Source: Gyrodactylus bullatarudis
Taxonomy: Eukaryota > Platyhelminthes > Monogenea > Gyrodactylidea > Gyrodactylidae
Direction of reading: 5' to 3'
Length of the DNA: 64,000 nt
Assembly (NCBI GenBank): GCA_012064415.1
Contig: SSNU01000293.1
Coordinates: 8,454 to 72,453, forward strand
Below the pieces are notes generated by a model. It did not search any database, was not told the origin of the DNA, and worked only from the letters and a program-made list of their open reading frames with translations. Below, one piece after another: positions 12,504-23,800 of this stretch (the stretch's first letter is position 1; every line of letters begins with the position of its first letter). Position numbers and translations under genes: made by a program.

Positions 12504-13000
12504 ATTTTTGCCGTTTTGAAGGCAGAGCAAGAAATTTTATTTTCAGGAATTTCCTTAGTTAGGCACAACTCAAGTTTCGCTACAAAATCAACGATGACAA
12601 TCAGTCATTGATAATCACTAATAATCTCGAGACTTGAAATTCTCTTTTCGTCTTAAGAAACATCTAGGCCCTGTCTGATTCAAGAAACAATCTCATTGGT
12701 CATTCAACCAAATTTTACATTCACTGACTCTTAATTCTCTAATAATTGTACATTGTATATTAAAAAAGATCAACTCGATAAAATAATAATCTACCCTCTA
12801 CCATAAAGTGTAGTCATATTAAAAAATCCCAGCATCTACTTATAATCATTATTTTTTCAATGTCTTTTTTCGGTCATAGAATCAAAATGTCCTCATATTT
12901 AGGTTCGTTATACGTTAATCTTTCATGTATCAACGTTTCAGAGCAACAGGTTCTAAGATGACGATCTTAAGTTTTCTTCATAATTCACTTATAAAATTTA
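12504..13000. other. Intergenic, no gene seen
   Basis: AT-rich DNA to the right of the gypsy insertion. The reading frames are short and show no family features. Confidence 0.5.
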
Positions 13001-13009
13001 TACCATTCG

Positions 13010-13460
13010 ATTGAGAATCAAAAATTAAAGTTGGTTTTTACAGAAACTTTGATTCTTTCATCAAGAATTCAAAGTTGTTGAAATATTTTTTGGAATCCTA
13101 CTCATGTTGCCCACTTTCACCATTTGAAGAAAAAATTCTGAAAAAAATTATTTTATGAATTTTCGGAACAAGATTTGATAATAAAGCTGAATAGCACCGT
13201 CAAATTATCGAAAGTTTCCCCATTTTTGAGAGATTTTCAATTATCGAAATTTCATTGATTTTCAAGTAGTGAAAATGATCAAAAAATCTAAATTCAGCTC
13301 CCAAGCAATAATGAGGTTATGCATAAGATCAGATTCAGTTGAATTGATTTTCTTGTCTAATCTTGATCCTGAAAAACTCTTTCGATCAGCCTCCCAATTT
13401 CAAATCAATAAAAATTTTAAGCTTAAAGTTCAAAAAAGTGGGAATTTGAAAAATTTCAGA
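13010..13460. mobile_element. Foldback MITE copy
   Basis: The left part (AAAGTTGG, TTTACAGAAACTTTGATTC, CATCAAGAATTC, GGAATCCTACTCATGTTG) and the right part (GATCCTGAAAAACTCTTTCG, AAAGTTCAAAAAAGTGGGAA) match the 62583-63345 element, with a shortened right arm. Confidence 0.6.
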
Positions 13461-13589
13461 ATAAAGACTTTAATAATTTTGTTTTTGATTTTAATACTAT
13501 TGTATTAATTTTAAAAAATTTGGTATCAAGACTATTTTTAGGTTATCTAATAATATAGGTAAATTTTTGACTGAAAAACAAAAATTAGA

Positions 13590-13990
13590 TCTATAGATGA
13601 GATTCAAGGTATTTATAAAATAACTTGCTCGTGCGAAAAGTCATACATAGGTGGTACCGAAAGAAATCTTGAGATTAGATGTTAAGAACAAATCAGCACT
13701 AGCTAAACACTGGGCTGATAATCCAGGTCATATTATAGATTTTAATAACATAAAAAGTCTAGGAAACATGAGGAATAAGTATAAAAATATGATTTTGGAG
13801 TCAGTAGAGATTAAACTAAACGAGGTTGTTAATGGTAATAAGACGGATATAAATATTGGAAATTGTTGGTTACAATTGATTGATTAAAGTTGAGAAGAAA
13901 TCTGATTGGTTTAATGTTTTGATTGGACACACAAGGTTTTAAGTATTTTTTGAAAAATCTCACTCCAGAAGAAGAATACGACATGTATTC
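13590..13990 (+). pseudogene. Penelope-like element C-terminal fragment (GIY-YIG region)
   Basis: Around 13600-13660 the plus strand encodes GIYKITCSCEKSYIGG, a GIY-YIG nuclease start. It continues, frame-shifted, as KSALAKHWADNPGHIIDFNN and ESVEIKLNE, then NIGNCWLQLID and a stop at 13885-13887. The order (GIY-YIG, H-x-I-D-F block, E-x-I-E/K-L, terminal W) matches the Penelope C-terminus. Only this end is present. Confidence 0.65.
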
Positions 13991-14159
13991 GAAATATTGT
14001 GTGAGTCCAAACTATTTTTTCAGGGTATTCTAAATGTTGTTTATTCTAATCTGAATTTTCTTTCAAGTGTTGAGTTATATTATCAGAATTATTACTCTAA
14101 TAATTATTATTATGTCCGATTTCTAATTCTAATTATCACAAATCCTATTTAAGTTATTC

Positions 14160-14520
14160 TTTATGACTAGGGCAGTAAAAAAGTTTTGAAAAATCGCAAA
14201 AAAGTGGCATCTTTTGTTTTATTAATATTTAATTCAATTTCAATGAGTTTATCTATTCAAATTCAAAATGGGATCATTTTTAAGAAAAGTTCTTTCCACA
14301 TCTACTCTAGCCTTTCAACTAATTATTATATATTCAAGGACCTGTTTCATATTTCTGAGTATTCAACTCTCAGCGAATCCAATTATAGGCGAATTGTGTA
14401 AATAGCCAGAGACAAAAAAGAAGAAAATGATTCGACTAACACCTAAGCCTTTGGTCCTAAGGTAAATGAAGAGGCTTACTTAGACAGTTACTTAAGTGAG
14501 AATTTATTTTTTGTCTGTTT
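14160..14520 (+). repeat. Dispersed repeat, partner of 2825-3075
   Basis: It shares GAAAAGTTCTTTCC, CAGGACCTGTTTCATATTTC-like text and the CTTACTTAGACAGTTA tail with the copy in the contactin intron. No coding potential was found. Confidence 0.55.
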
Positions 14521-14839
14521 ATGACTAATCCATAGGACATTTGCCTCCTCTTGTTTTGCAGTAATTTTTCTGAAAGACAAAGAGACTAAGGGCTTTTTAA
14601 CATGACCGCAAGGGATTAGTTTTTCATGTCATCGATAATAAAAAGACCAACACAATTCAAAGTAAACTTGGAGAGAAATAATTATAAGAGGGGGAAACTA
14701 TTCTCTAATTTAACCAATTTTTCTGTTGTTTAGAAATAGGTTTTTATTGAATTTAATGTGAAATGATAAAAACGTAAAAATATCCATAATCTAAACAGAT
14801 AAGTGGTTATAGTGATCATTCTGGGTTTTAACATATAAT

Positions 14840-14990
14840 CAATTCAATAGGAAAATTGTTTTGTTCCATGATGGAATCTAAAATTTTTAATAAAAATCAC
14901 TAAAAGTATATTTAATTGGAATATAACCAACCCATTGTTCCAAAGCCTCTAACAGACTTTTAGATAGTCAAGTATATTCTTCAATGGTTT
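14840..14990 (+). repeat. Penelope-flank fragment
   Basis: ATTGTTTTGTTCCATGATGG, the AATAAAAAT-CACTAAAAGTA block and the TAGTCAAGTA segment match both flanks of the Penelope fragment at 3185-3830. The nuclease part is missing, so this looks like a deleted copy. Confidence 0.5.
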
Positions 14991-15329
14991 AAATAATTGT
15001 GCGGCACTAAATCAGGTAATTTTTTCATAATTTCAGTTTTTCACGCTGAATTCAATGGGGCTATTAGTTTTTATGTCTATTACTCCCGGAAAAAGTTATG
15101 ACCCTTGAAAGTTTTGGAAAACACTTAAACTTAAAAGAGATCCATAAGGACTCTATGTTTTGAGAGGTTTTAAGAAATTTTCATGGTCCTAGAATCGAGA
15201 AGAATGAGTTAGAAAATAAAAAAGTATTTTTAGATTTTACTCCATTGAATAAGAAGCTAGCTAAGATCTAAAGGAAAAATAATTTAAGAGTGGTTTAATT
15301 TTATCCTTCTATATGTTTCAGTTTAAAAG

Positions 15330-15411
15330 ACAACAACTAACCTAACCGGAGCTAATAAATGGAAGGTTGGCATAGGTAAAAATAACAATAGCGACCATGA
15401 TGAAGAAATGA
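15330..15411 (+). pseudogene. Fragment of a duplicate of the cysteine-rich secreted-protein gene
   Basis: About 75 bp align to the middle of the second exon of the gene at 17111-18371. The reading LTGANKWKVGIGKNNNSDHD corresponds to LTGADKWMVGKGKNNNGDHE there. The cysteine-bearing parts on both sides are missing, and the fragment joins foldback-type sequence at about 15411 (GATTTTTGTAAAAATCATGA). It is a truncated paralogue. Confidence 0.6.
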
Positions 15412-16485
15412 GATTTTTGTAAAAATCATGAGTTCCCAAATTCATCGAGAATAGCTTTAGATGGTATAAAATTCATTACTTTAATATTTTTCAATCTTTC
15501 ATTAAATAGCCAGAATTTCTTTCATATTTACACTTTTGACTAAAATTTCTTTTTTATTCTACACATTTGACTATACAGTCAAATTCCAATTAAAATATTT
15601 AGAAATTTCTATTCTGATTTGGAAGAAAGATTAAAAAACAAGCGAATAATAAGTGATAAACGTTTTATTTTGCCGGGTCTCTTCAGACCTAACCCCGGGC
15701 TCAAGTTTTATACTCTTACAATGTAACATTTTCTGCTCTTCCATTGGTTAAAGAAATCCCTCAATTTGGAATGGGGGGGGGAACATTGGCAATCCTGTAA
15801 CCATGGTCTCATTACTTTTGTCTCTTCAGCAGATTGGAGCCTTTCAAGAATTCATCCATTAGCAACTGACCGCTGTTTCTCTTCCGTTTTCGCCTAATTT
15901 AGGGTTTATTGATCGAATCTATCCTAGTGTTAATTGCAGGTTGGCTCATAATTTGATTATCGACTACTGTTGACTTCTCGGATTTTTCACATTTTGCCAA
16001 CTCTAAGCTAGTTACTAGGATTCCCCAGATTTATTTTGACTATGTAGTTAACAAAGTATTCATCCTTATTTGTAGGTTTTCGAGCCTCTTCGATAATAAT
16101 TTTTCAAGATGTAAACTCTTGTAAAATGTTGATTTCACAGATGAATAAATCTCATTCTTGGAATTTTGGTTTTTATATGTCTCTCTGCCAATGGTGTAGA
16201 CAGTACGAATGATTAGATTGTGGAAGAATTTCTGAGACTGATTTCATGAGACCTTTCTCTCAGTCTCAGATATAATTATAAAGTTCTTTTTATCTTCAAG
16301 TTGAAGAGACGTATTAAGATTTCTGATAAAAATAGAACAATTTTTATAATTCTCAATAGGAGCGAAAGCAATAGCTATCGGGTAAAAGAACCTCAGATTG
16401 AAACGACTGAAATCAAAGTATGAATATACAATGTACAATATTTCCTTTTTTAATGCATTGAAACGTAGATTCTAGAAATTATTTA
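15412..16485. other. Intergenic, no gene recognised
   Basis: AT-rich DNA with a G run at 15771-15780 and no convincing exon. The first 30 bp or so are a foldback-type end. Confidence 0.45.
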
Positions 16486-16550
16486 GGCCCGGTGTGGCGT
16501 AGTGGTATCTCTCTCACCTCTCATTCGGTTCAAACCCTCCCACACCGGCC
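16486..16550 (+). repeat. tRNA-like sequence, probably a SINE head
   Basis: It has an A-box-like TGGCGTAGTGG and a good B box GGTTCAAACCC. The ends GCCGGTGTGG-like (GGCCCGGTGTGG) and CCACACCGGCC can pair as an acceptor-type stem. The A-to-B spacing is short and no normal anticodon arm can be drawn, so a SINE or tRNA relic is likelier than a working tRNA. A second B-box-like piece (GGTTCGGTTCC) lies at about 16650. Confidence 0.55.
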
Positions 16551-17064
16551 ACATTGAACACTCTTTCCCTGTTCCTTTATTTATACAAATCATTTCTATG
16601 AATAAATATAAATGTTTCAATTTCAAAAAAAACAATATTATTAGGCCCGGGTTCGGTTCCCTGCCGAGGAGAAGCTTTTTTCTCAGACATGAAATTTTAT
16701 ATTATTTATGACTATCACAACATGCAGATTTAAAATTTTTTTTCATTATTGTACAAGTTATTTCATTTTTGTATTTATCTTTTCTTTTCAATATAGAATT
16801 TTTTTCTAACAAAATAAAAAATTGAAGAAAAGTGTAGTCAAACATGTAAAATCCAAATTAACTATATAGTCTGGAAAAATTTCTAGTCTAAAAATATTAT
16901 AATTGGAAATTGACTATATAGTCAAATGTGGAAGAAAGTGTAGTCAAAAGAAGAATATTTCTCAACTCAAAAGAAATAAGAACCTAAGTTTGTATTGAAT
17001 TTTCTACTTTTTTAAGAGATTTTTTTACTGAACCATGTACACTGTAAAGCCTTAAAATCTTTAG
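16551..17064. other. Upstream region of the cysteine-rich gene
   Basis: AT-rich. It contains short repeated words related to AGTGTAGTCAAA (for example 16831 and 16938) and ACTATATAGTC (16861 and 16910). Apart from the core promoter at its right end no feature is supported. Confidence 0.4.
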
Positions 17065-17072
17065 TATAAATA
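17065..17072 (+). promoter_or_regulatory. TATA box of the cysteine-rich secreted-protein gene
   Basis: TATAAATA lies 39 bp before the ATG at 17111. With the usual 25-30 bp spacing, transcription would start near 17095 and give a very short 5' leader. The fit between TATA box, leader and start codon supports a real, probably tissue-specific, promoter. Confidence 0.6.
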
Positions 17073-17110
17073 CGAAGAGTGAGTGTGACAAAGAACGAAA
17101 AAATTGAGCA

Positions 17111-18371
17111 ATGAAACTACTAAAGTCTCTAATCTTCTGACTAGTGTTAACCCTGACGATGACAGAATCAAAGAAGGTGGTGAGTTGAGAATTTCGAATT
17201 GATGAAATCCTCTGTTTTATACAAATAATAACGATTTAAATTGTTTTCCTAGTTCGAAAAATCCTTGTAAGACTCATAAATTCTTGGGTTTCTCTCTCAG
17301 GATTTATTGTAAGGTGGTTAAAAGATAAAAGAAAGTGCATTTTTTAAATCACATAACTACTAAAAAGTATGTAAATCATATTATTCTTTGAATAATCTGT
17401 TCTTACTGCCAAAAATTTTAAATTTTTGTGATCTCTCTGAATATCGTTATAATTTTTACTGAAATTCTAAGATATAGAAGATACTTTTCAGATTGAAAAT
17501 TACGCTATGAAAATACCACAATTGAAAAGATTAATTTGAGTACCATCACGCATTTGATTAGCATATCAAGATTACTATCTTTTATCGTACTTTGGCTGGT
17601 TTTAACCTGTGAAACATTAATAACATGAAAAGCTAATTGATATGAAGTTGGGAATCTAAGATTTTAACAGAAATCTCCATATTTTCATCAAGAATTCGAA
17701 GAAAAATTCTGAAAAATTTATTTCCATGAAAAATATGGCCATTTTTCAAATCTCGAATTGGCACCGAAATCCCATTTTTCGAACTTTGAACTGAAAATTT
17801 TTATTGATTTGAAAGTCTGAGGTTGATCAAAAGAGGTTTTTCAGGATCAAGATTAGACAAGAAAAACTTCAAAATGAAAGAATAAATCTTTTTATCATTC
17901 AATATTACATCAACGGACCCAGCGAAAAGTCCCGGTGCTCTTGCTCTCGCTCTTCAAGATATATAGTCATGACATTATTTTAGAAAAAAATAAAACTTAA
18001 TGTGTTTAAAATTGGTAAAATTATATTGTTCCACAAATTATTTCATAGATTTGATATTTTTTTGAAGTGAAAAGAATAATACAGCAAGAGTAAATTTTTC
18101 GTTATTTTATCAAATTTAGAAAAACGAAACTCCCAATGATGGAGGAATAAGACTTGAAACAGATTACTGTGAGTGCTATTGTGATTCGAACACTAAACTA
18201 ACCGGAGCTGATAAATGGATGGTTGGCAAAGGTAAAAATAACAATGGCGACCATGAATTCAATTGGGGTGATTGTTTTTGTATTTGCGATAAAATTAAAT
18301 TTGATAAGGAAGAAATGATAGCAAAAGCACAGAAATATGTTGGAAAAGGTAAAAAGATGAATAGTATTTAA
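17111..18371 (+). CDS. Small cysteine-rich secreted protein, two exons, in-frame TGA at codon 10
   Basis: Not a family I recognise. Exon 1, 17111-17179, starts MKLLKSLIF, meets TGA at 17138-17140, and continues in frame as LVLTLTMTESKKV; without the stop this is a standard signal peptide. The donor GTGAGT at 17180 and the acceptor before 18120 are both phase 0. Exon 2, 18120-18371, encodes 83 residues with two tight cysteine clusters, CECYC and CFCIC, about 36 residues apart, then a Lys-rich tail ending at TAA. The predicted mature product is about 85 residues with six Cys. The TGA may mean a recent pseudogene, a base error, or a skipped or read-through codon. The gene lies beside the micro-exon locus and has a fragmentary duplicate at 15.3 kb, suggesting a fast-turnover secreted family. 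Confidence 0.6.
17630..17880. repeat. Foldback MITE fragment in the cysteine-rich gene's intron
   Basis: It begins with the family end GCTAATTGATATGAAGTTGG and runs to GGATCAAGATTAGACAAGAA. That is one arm only of the full element at 62583-63345. Confidence 0.6.
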
Positions 18372-18569
18372 TTGAAAAAAATATGAAAACTATCATTCAC
18401 CTGTATTCTTTTCCGACTAAATAGTGATAATTCTTTCAGACTAGAATAAAAGAGAGTTCAGATTTACTGAGGAAGAAATTCGACTATCTGACAGGAACAA
18501 GTCCTGACAACATAATTGAAATTCTTAAATGAAACTTGGCAAACACCCGTTAAATTTAACGCTCTTTCA

Positions 18570-18910
18570 GATGGTGCTATTCGTTTTTAAAAATTCCTCA
18601 TGATTTAGTAGATATTTTATCTCAGTTATTAGCAAAGGTACAAAATTTTTAGCTCATTCGAAAGAAGAAAAAATTCTCTTTTCAATGATGTATCACACTT
18701 ATATTATTCAAAAACCTGTTATCTTTAGAGAGTATTGAAGTGTTTCAGATAAAAATAATTTGGTTTCTGATAATTGATTCTGATTGGTCAATGAAACTCA
18801 TTGGTCGAATATTTTGGGGCAGAGAGGTATAAATAAAGATGTTCATTCCAGATTTAATTTATCTTGAGACATCATTTGTGAAATTAACTGTACTGATATT
18901 CTTCTTACTT
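18570..18910 (+). repeat. Diverged copy of the hAT-like element at 35013-35972 (right part)
   Basis: The segment from CGCTCTTTCAGATGGTG through AAAATTCTCTTTTCAATGAT to GGCAGAGAGGTATAAATA and AAATTAACTGTACT aligns loosely with 35570-35920. It contains TATAAATA at 18828-18835, upstream of the possible signal-peptide exon at 18991, so transposon-derived sequence may supply a promoter here. That last point is inference. Confidence 0.45.
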
Positions 18911-18990
18911 TCTATAGTGTAAAACAAGAAGACTTCTTACTTTTCATTCATTTTTACTTTGGTTCTAATAATATTCTAATAAAAATAATT

Positions 18991-19085
18991 ATGAAAGTAG
19001 ATCCGACTGGTTCTCTTTTTATTCACCTGAGTGCGTGCGTGTTTTCTTTGGTATTTTTCTGTAGCTTTCTGGGCGTTGATATTAT
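18991..19085 (+). CDS. Candidate first exon encoding a signal peptide (ends in phase 2)
   Basis: The ATG at 18991 opens a short frame with a long hydrophobic core (SLFIHLSACVFSLVFFCSF). It runs to a consensus donor, GTGAGT, at 19086, leaving the reading frame in phase 2. A TATA-like TATAAATA lies 163 bp upstream at 18828. First exons of this form (signal peptide, phase-2 end) are typical of secreted micro-exon genes in other animals. I could not follow plus-strand downstream exons with confidence, so this may be an isolated remnant. Confidence 0.3.
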
Positions 19086-19788
19086 GTGAGTAAATTTGAT
19101 GTTGATAATTGATCTTAGTTATTCGTCATCGTTTTAATTCTAAAATCCTGGTCTCCTTCTTAAAAATTCAACAACTTGTATACTGAAGTTCTTACTTAAT
19201 AAGTAGAGCGTATGGTCAGACCTCAATATGCAAAGGAACTACAATAAATGTCAAAAAGTACAGAATGCTTCTGGAAATACCAAATTAGGAAGAATCGAAT
19301 ATGGAGAATAATATAGAAATTAAACGGTGAAGATCAAAACAAAATTTGTTTTCTAGACTCTACTAATAGCCATTATATTGATTTAAACAGCTTCTTCGTC
19401 ACCCAAGTGAGAGAATATTTATTAAAAAGCAAAGCAAATCATTCGATAATAGATTTTCGAACATGTTCAGATGAGAATATTAATTAATTCAAATAAAAAT
19501 AAGCTATTTAAAATGAAATAATATAGTGACAATTTCATATCCATTTTCGCTTGTCATAAGTAATAAAGTTTGAATTTAAACAGGTCATTGTAAGTAATTG
19601 CAATATACTTGAAACAAACAAGCAGTTGAATTGATAAATTAATTGTTTCCAGATACGTGTAATTATTCAATGCAATGCGGGTTCTTAATTTATGACAATA
19701 TCCAAATATCTGTGATGATTTTGGGATTAACAGGCATGAAGTATGAATTAATCTCTTCGAAAATATAGATTTTATTTTAAACAACATC

Positions 19789-20865
19789 TTATTTCTTCGC
19801 TTCTTTCATTTTGAGTGATTTAGCTTTCTTGTTTCTGAAATAAGAAAAAACGAATACTAATTGGTTGTTATTTAAAAATATGAAAGCTTTTCTCTCAACT
19901 AAATGTAAATGCATTCACCTCTTTTTATCATTCCGATAGAGTTAAATTCGCTGATTTTGGGTTCTAATCTTCAAATAAATCTTTATTAATCAATTTCATG
20001 GTTATTTCAGTTATTTATGAAATTTCGAATGAAGAAAAACTTAGTTAGCTATAACTTCTTATGACTGAAATAAGGGATATTTTCTTGATAAAATTAGATT
20101 GGTATTTTTACAAGTATTCTAATCGTGTATCGTATTTTTTTGATCGCGCTGAGAGAAAAATAAAATAAAATATTCGTTAGCTCATCTTACCGTCTTATTC
20201 TCCTTTTCACAGATCTATTTGAAATTCAAACTCAATATTATTTATGAATATATTTGGGGAGAGAGTCAAGAAATACAGTATTGAGTTGATCAATAGAACA
20301 GCTGAGAGTTAAATAAAAGAAATTGTTAAAGGTGGTTTAATACTTAATATGGTTAATCCCAAAAAACACTCCAAGAAAAAATTTATGGAAAGCAGCTAGA
20401 ACAGAAGACGAGAGTTCCTTTTACTTAGAAATGGGCCAGATCTCGAAAATCAACAAAAATGTTGTAGAATATCTTAGTGAAATTTCTGTTGCAAATTGGG
20501 CCAATTTTGCACCCCCTAAATACCGCTTTGGGATTATAGCTTCAAATTTTCCTGAATCATTGAATGCATTTGTAGAAAATCAAAAGCTTAAATATAGTGT
20601 AATTGAATTTAGTTATCTATAAACACTTCTGAAATACAATTCTCGAAACTTACCGTCTCTTAGATCGATTTGTTCTAAAATAAAGTAAAACTCATAAATA
20701 TTTTTCGGTTGATCTATCCGGAAGAAGCTTAGTAGTTGCATTATATTTATGATATAAAATAATAATCATCTTCTTAGCCTTAGGTTTATTTATTATATAT
20801 TAAAGAGGTCAAGAGAGAACTTTTTGGTTTCCAAAAAATAATCTTACATCTTTGGGCTTCTTTTT
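19789..20865 (-). CDS. Basic C-terminal tail exons of the micro-exon gene
   Basis: Four exons (20848-20865, 20654-20674, 20191-20214, 19789-19834) join in phase 2, each split codon completing as Ile or Arg. They encode Lys/Arg-rich peptides: KRSPK, TNRSKR, SVKRRIR, then NKKAKSLKMKEAKK and TAA at 19789-19791. For 20654-20674 and 20191-20214 phase 2 is the only frame open in both, and all three exons before the last are multiples of three. This makes the tail the best-supported micro-exon run. About one residue in two is basic, suggesting binding to nucleic acid or an acidic surface, or proprotein processing. Confidence 0.55.
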
Positions 20866-23800
20866 CTTATTAAAATAATCCATGACACCAGTTTTTTTAT
20901 AGACGGGTTGAAATTAACATACTTGCTTTTTCTGAGAGAATGTAAAAGCTTGATTATTAGTGATAATGTATCACTTAAAAATATGTAATATGCAACGTAC
21001 ACATCAAGAATTTATCAAGATGAAAATTGAGCTATGAAATTTTGAATCATCGCTCATTCTTGAGAAATTTTATAAGTTTAGAAATCTTTAAATGAAATAG
21101 AAGATACAACTTGGGAAAATGAAGAATGATTATTAACCTCAATCATTCGAAAATAGAAACTGATTTCGAAATAATTTTTAGGCACTCTTTATTTAATAGA
21201 AGCAAAAATCTAAAAGTTCAATTTACCTGTTTTTGTTACAGCCCTTTCCTGATATGAGATCAATTTCCTGAATTTCAGAGTAAATCAATGATCTAAAGTT
21301 GTTTTTATGAAAAAAATTCAAAACAAACTTTGTTTATGCAGTTTCTATATATTTTATAGAAGAACACGGTACGTTTCTTAATTCATATTTATTTAAATTC
21401 ATTACAGCAATATATAATTATATATGTTGTGGCTAAAGTGTGATGAATGATGAAAGTGTAATTAATTACACTTTCAACGTTGAAAATGTAACGAAAATAT
21501 TTTTCCTCTCTGCCTCTTTTCGGTATATGCCTGTTAGCATATACTGTCTATGCTTATGCAATATACAAGTGACTTACCTAAAGTGTAACGAAAACATTTA
21601 ACCCCTCTGTCCCTTTTTGAGTATGGAATCGTATTTTTGTCTTTTTTTAAAATTAAGTTAGTAAATTCAAAACTTCAAAATGTAATTAATTTTTGATTTA
21701 CTTATTTGTACAGCTATCGCTTTTCGTAATCGTACATAACCGCATGTAATCCAAGGGTCGGTCCCTGATTTCTCTTACTTTGGTTGAAACTGAGAACAAA
21801 AAATCCAAATTTTTAAATCTCCTGACGCAGATTGAATTTAAAATAGTTCATCTAAATTGAAGTCTGGCTGTGCCTATTTTACTCATTGCTATTTGGACCA
21901 ACAAAATTATTGTAGAAATACAATGAAAATGTAATTTTGCTCATATCATTGAATGTCAAAAAGAATCTAGAATTTCCAAGTGTCTTTTGTGTGTCCTTTG
22001 TCAGGTTTACAGCATTTCCACTGTTACGTGTGTTACCAACCAAGGTATAATTATAATTCTCATGTACATTAAGTTATTCCTATACAAATATCATTATTAG
22101 TTTGATATATTTTTTAATTATGTAATTATTAGGAAGTATGAGTGTTCTCTCGTTCCAATTCAAGATTTCGTGTAGAAAGATTTGATTGAAGTTTGACCCA
22201 AAGTTCTTTTTTGAGTTACATTTTCCACCTCCAACATTGGTATGCTAATGATAACACTTTGTTTTGGTTTTAATACTGATTTGGGTAGCACTAGTGGTTG
22301 TACAAACTTTTTTTGTAAACATAAGTTGGGTTGTTCACTTGAGATCATTAAGGCTTCAACTGTTATGAGAGATATGATATTGTATAGGATTTCGAAATTT
22401 TCAGGGGAAACTCTTTCTTCTTGATATGTTGCCTTACAGCAGTTGTGCCTGTATGTAGGTGTTCTTCCACTCTATCCTTGAGTCTTCTTGTGGTATGCCC
22501 AATGTATTCGGCTCAACAAAAGCATTTAAACTTGTAAATAAAATATGATTCAGACAGTGGGTTTTGCTTATTCTTGGTGGTATTCGGAAACAGTCTTTTT
22601 AGAGACGAAATTTAGCTCTGTTTCAGGGAAAGTCGAACTGCACCACTGCTTGATCTTTGACTTCGTTAAATTCACCAACGGGTCACCTTTATTGGGACGG
22701 AATATGGTGACTTTGTTCTCTTGTTCTTTTTTATCTTCTCTTAGCTCTTGTTTTTCTGTCAACACATTGTCTATGAAGTACTCTGGGTAGTCATTTTGCA
22801 TGAATATTTGTTTCAAGGTTTCTTTTTCCTCACTGAAGCATTCATTGGATAGTATTTTTTCCAATCTATTGTTAAGGGATTTTACCAAGATTTTTGTAGA
22901 TATTGGTGAGAATGAATTATAGTTGAGAAGTTTACATGTGAAAGTAGATTTTTTATGTACTCTTCTCAATAACGATCCATCTTCTTGCCTACAAAGCAAG
23001 ATATCCAGAAACGGGATTTGCTCATTTGCCTCTGTTTCCATTGTGTAGCTTAAATATCGATGAGATTCAATGAACTTATTTAGTATCTCTATCTTCTTAT
23101 TCACAATCATAAAGATATCATCTACATATCTTCTGTAGAATTCGGATTGTTCGATTGGCTGTGCTAAAGGACCAGATTCCAATTTCCCCATGAATATTTC
23201 TGCCAGAATTGGACCGAAGGGAGAGCCCATTGCCACACCATCCATTTGTACATAAATCCGATTGTCAAACGAAAAATTAAAATCTTTACAACAAAGCAAT
23301 AGCTTCAACAACATGGGAGGAATTGGAAAGTTCTCTATCTCTTTGGAAGTTTTGCAGATAAACTCCACCGTTTCTAATAACGGAACTTTTGTTAATGGAG
23401 ATGATACATCCAACGATAACATTAGTTCATCTTTTGCATTGATATCTTTATGGATGTCAAAATCAACAACTTCCACTTTTTTGAGATATTTCTTATGATC
23501 ATCAGTTATATACATATTTTTAGCTTTATCTGATTTTTGCTATGATCTATAAAACAAATTCTATCTCACATTCGGTGAGTTTTGACTTAAATGATATTTT
23601 AAGTATTTTTACCTTGATTCGAATCAAGGATTTAATTTCTAGCTTGTTTTTTCAAAGAACTTGGAAAATTAGGTTTTTATTAAGTAGTAAAAATACTCCC
23701 ATTACTCGTTTTAAACATACCTGCCTTTGACCATTGCTGTTCTGCATAAAAATAATAATGAATAATTGGATTTTGAATTTTAATATTGATGAAAAACACT

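Noticed and set aside
17138..17140. TGA as selenocysteine
   Set aside because: It lies in a signal peptide, where selenocysteine has no role, and I see no SECIS-like structure downstream.
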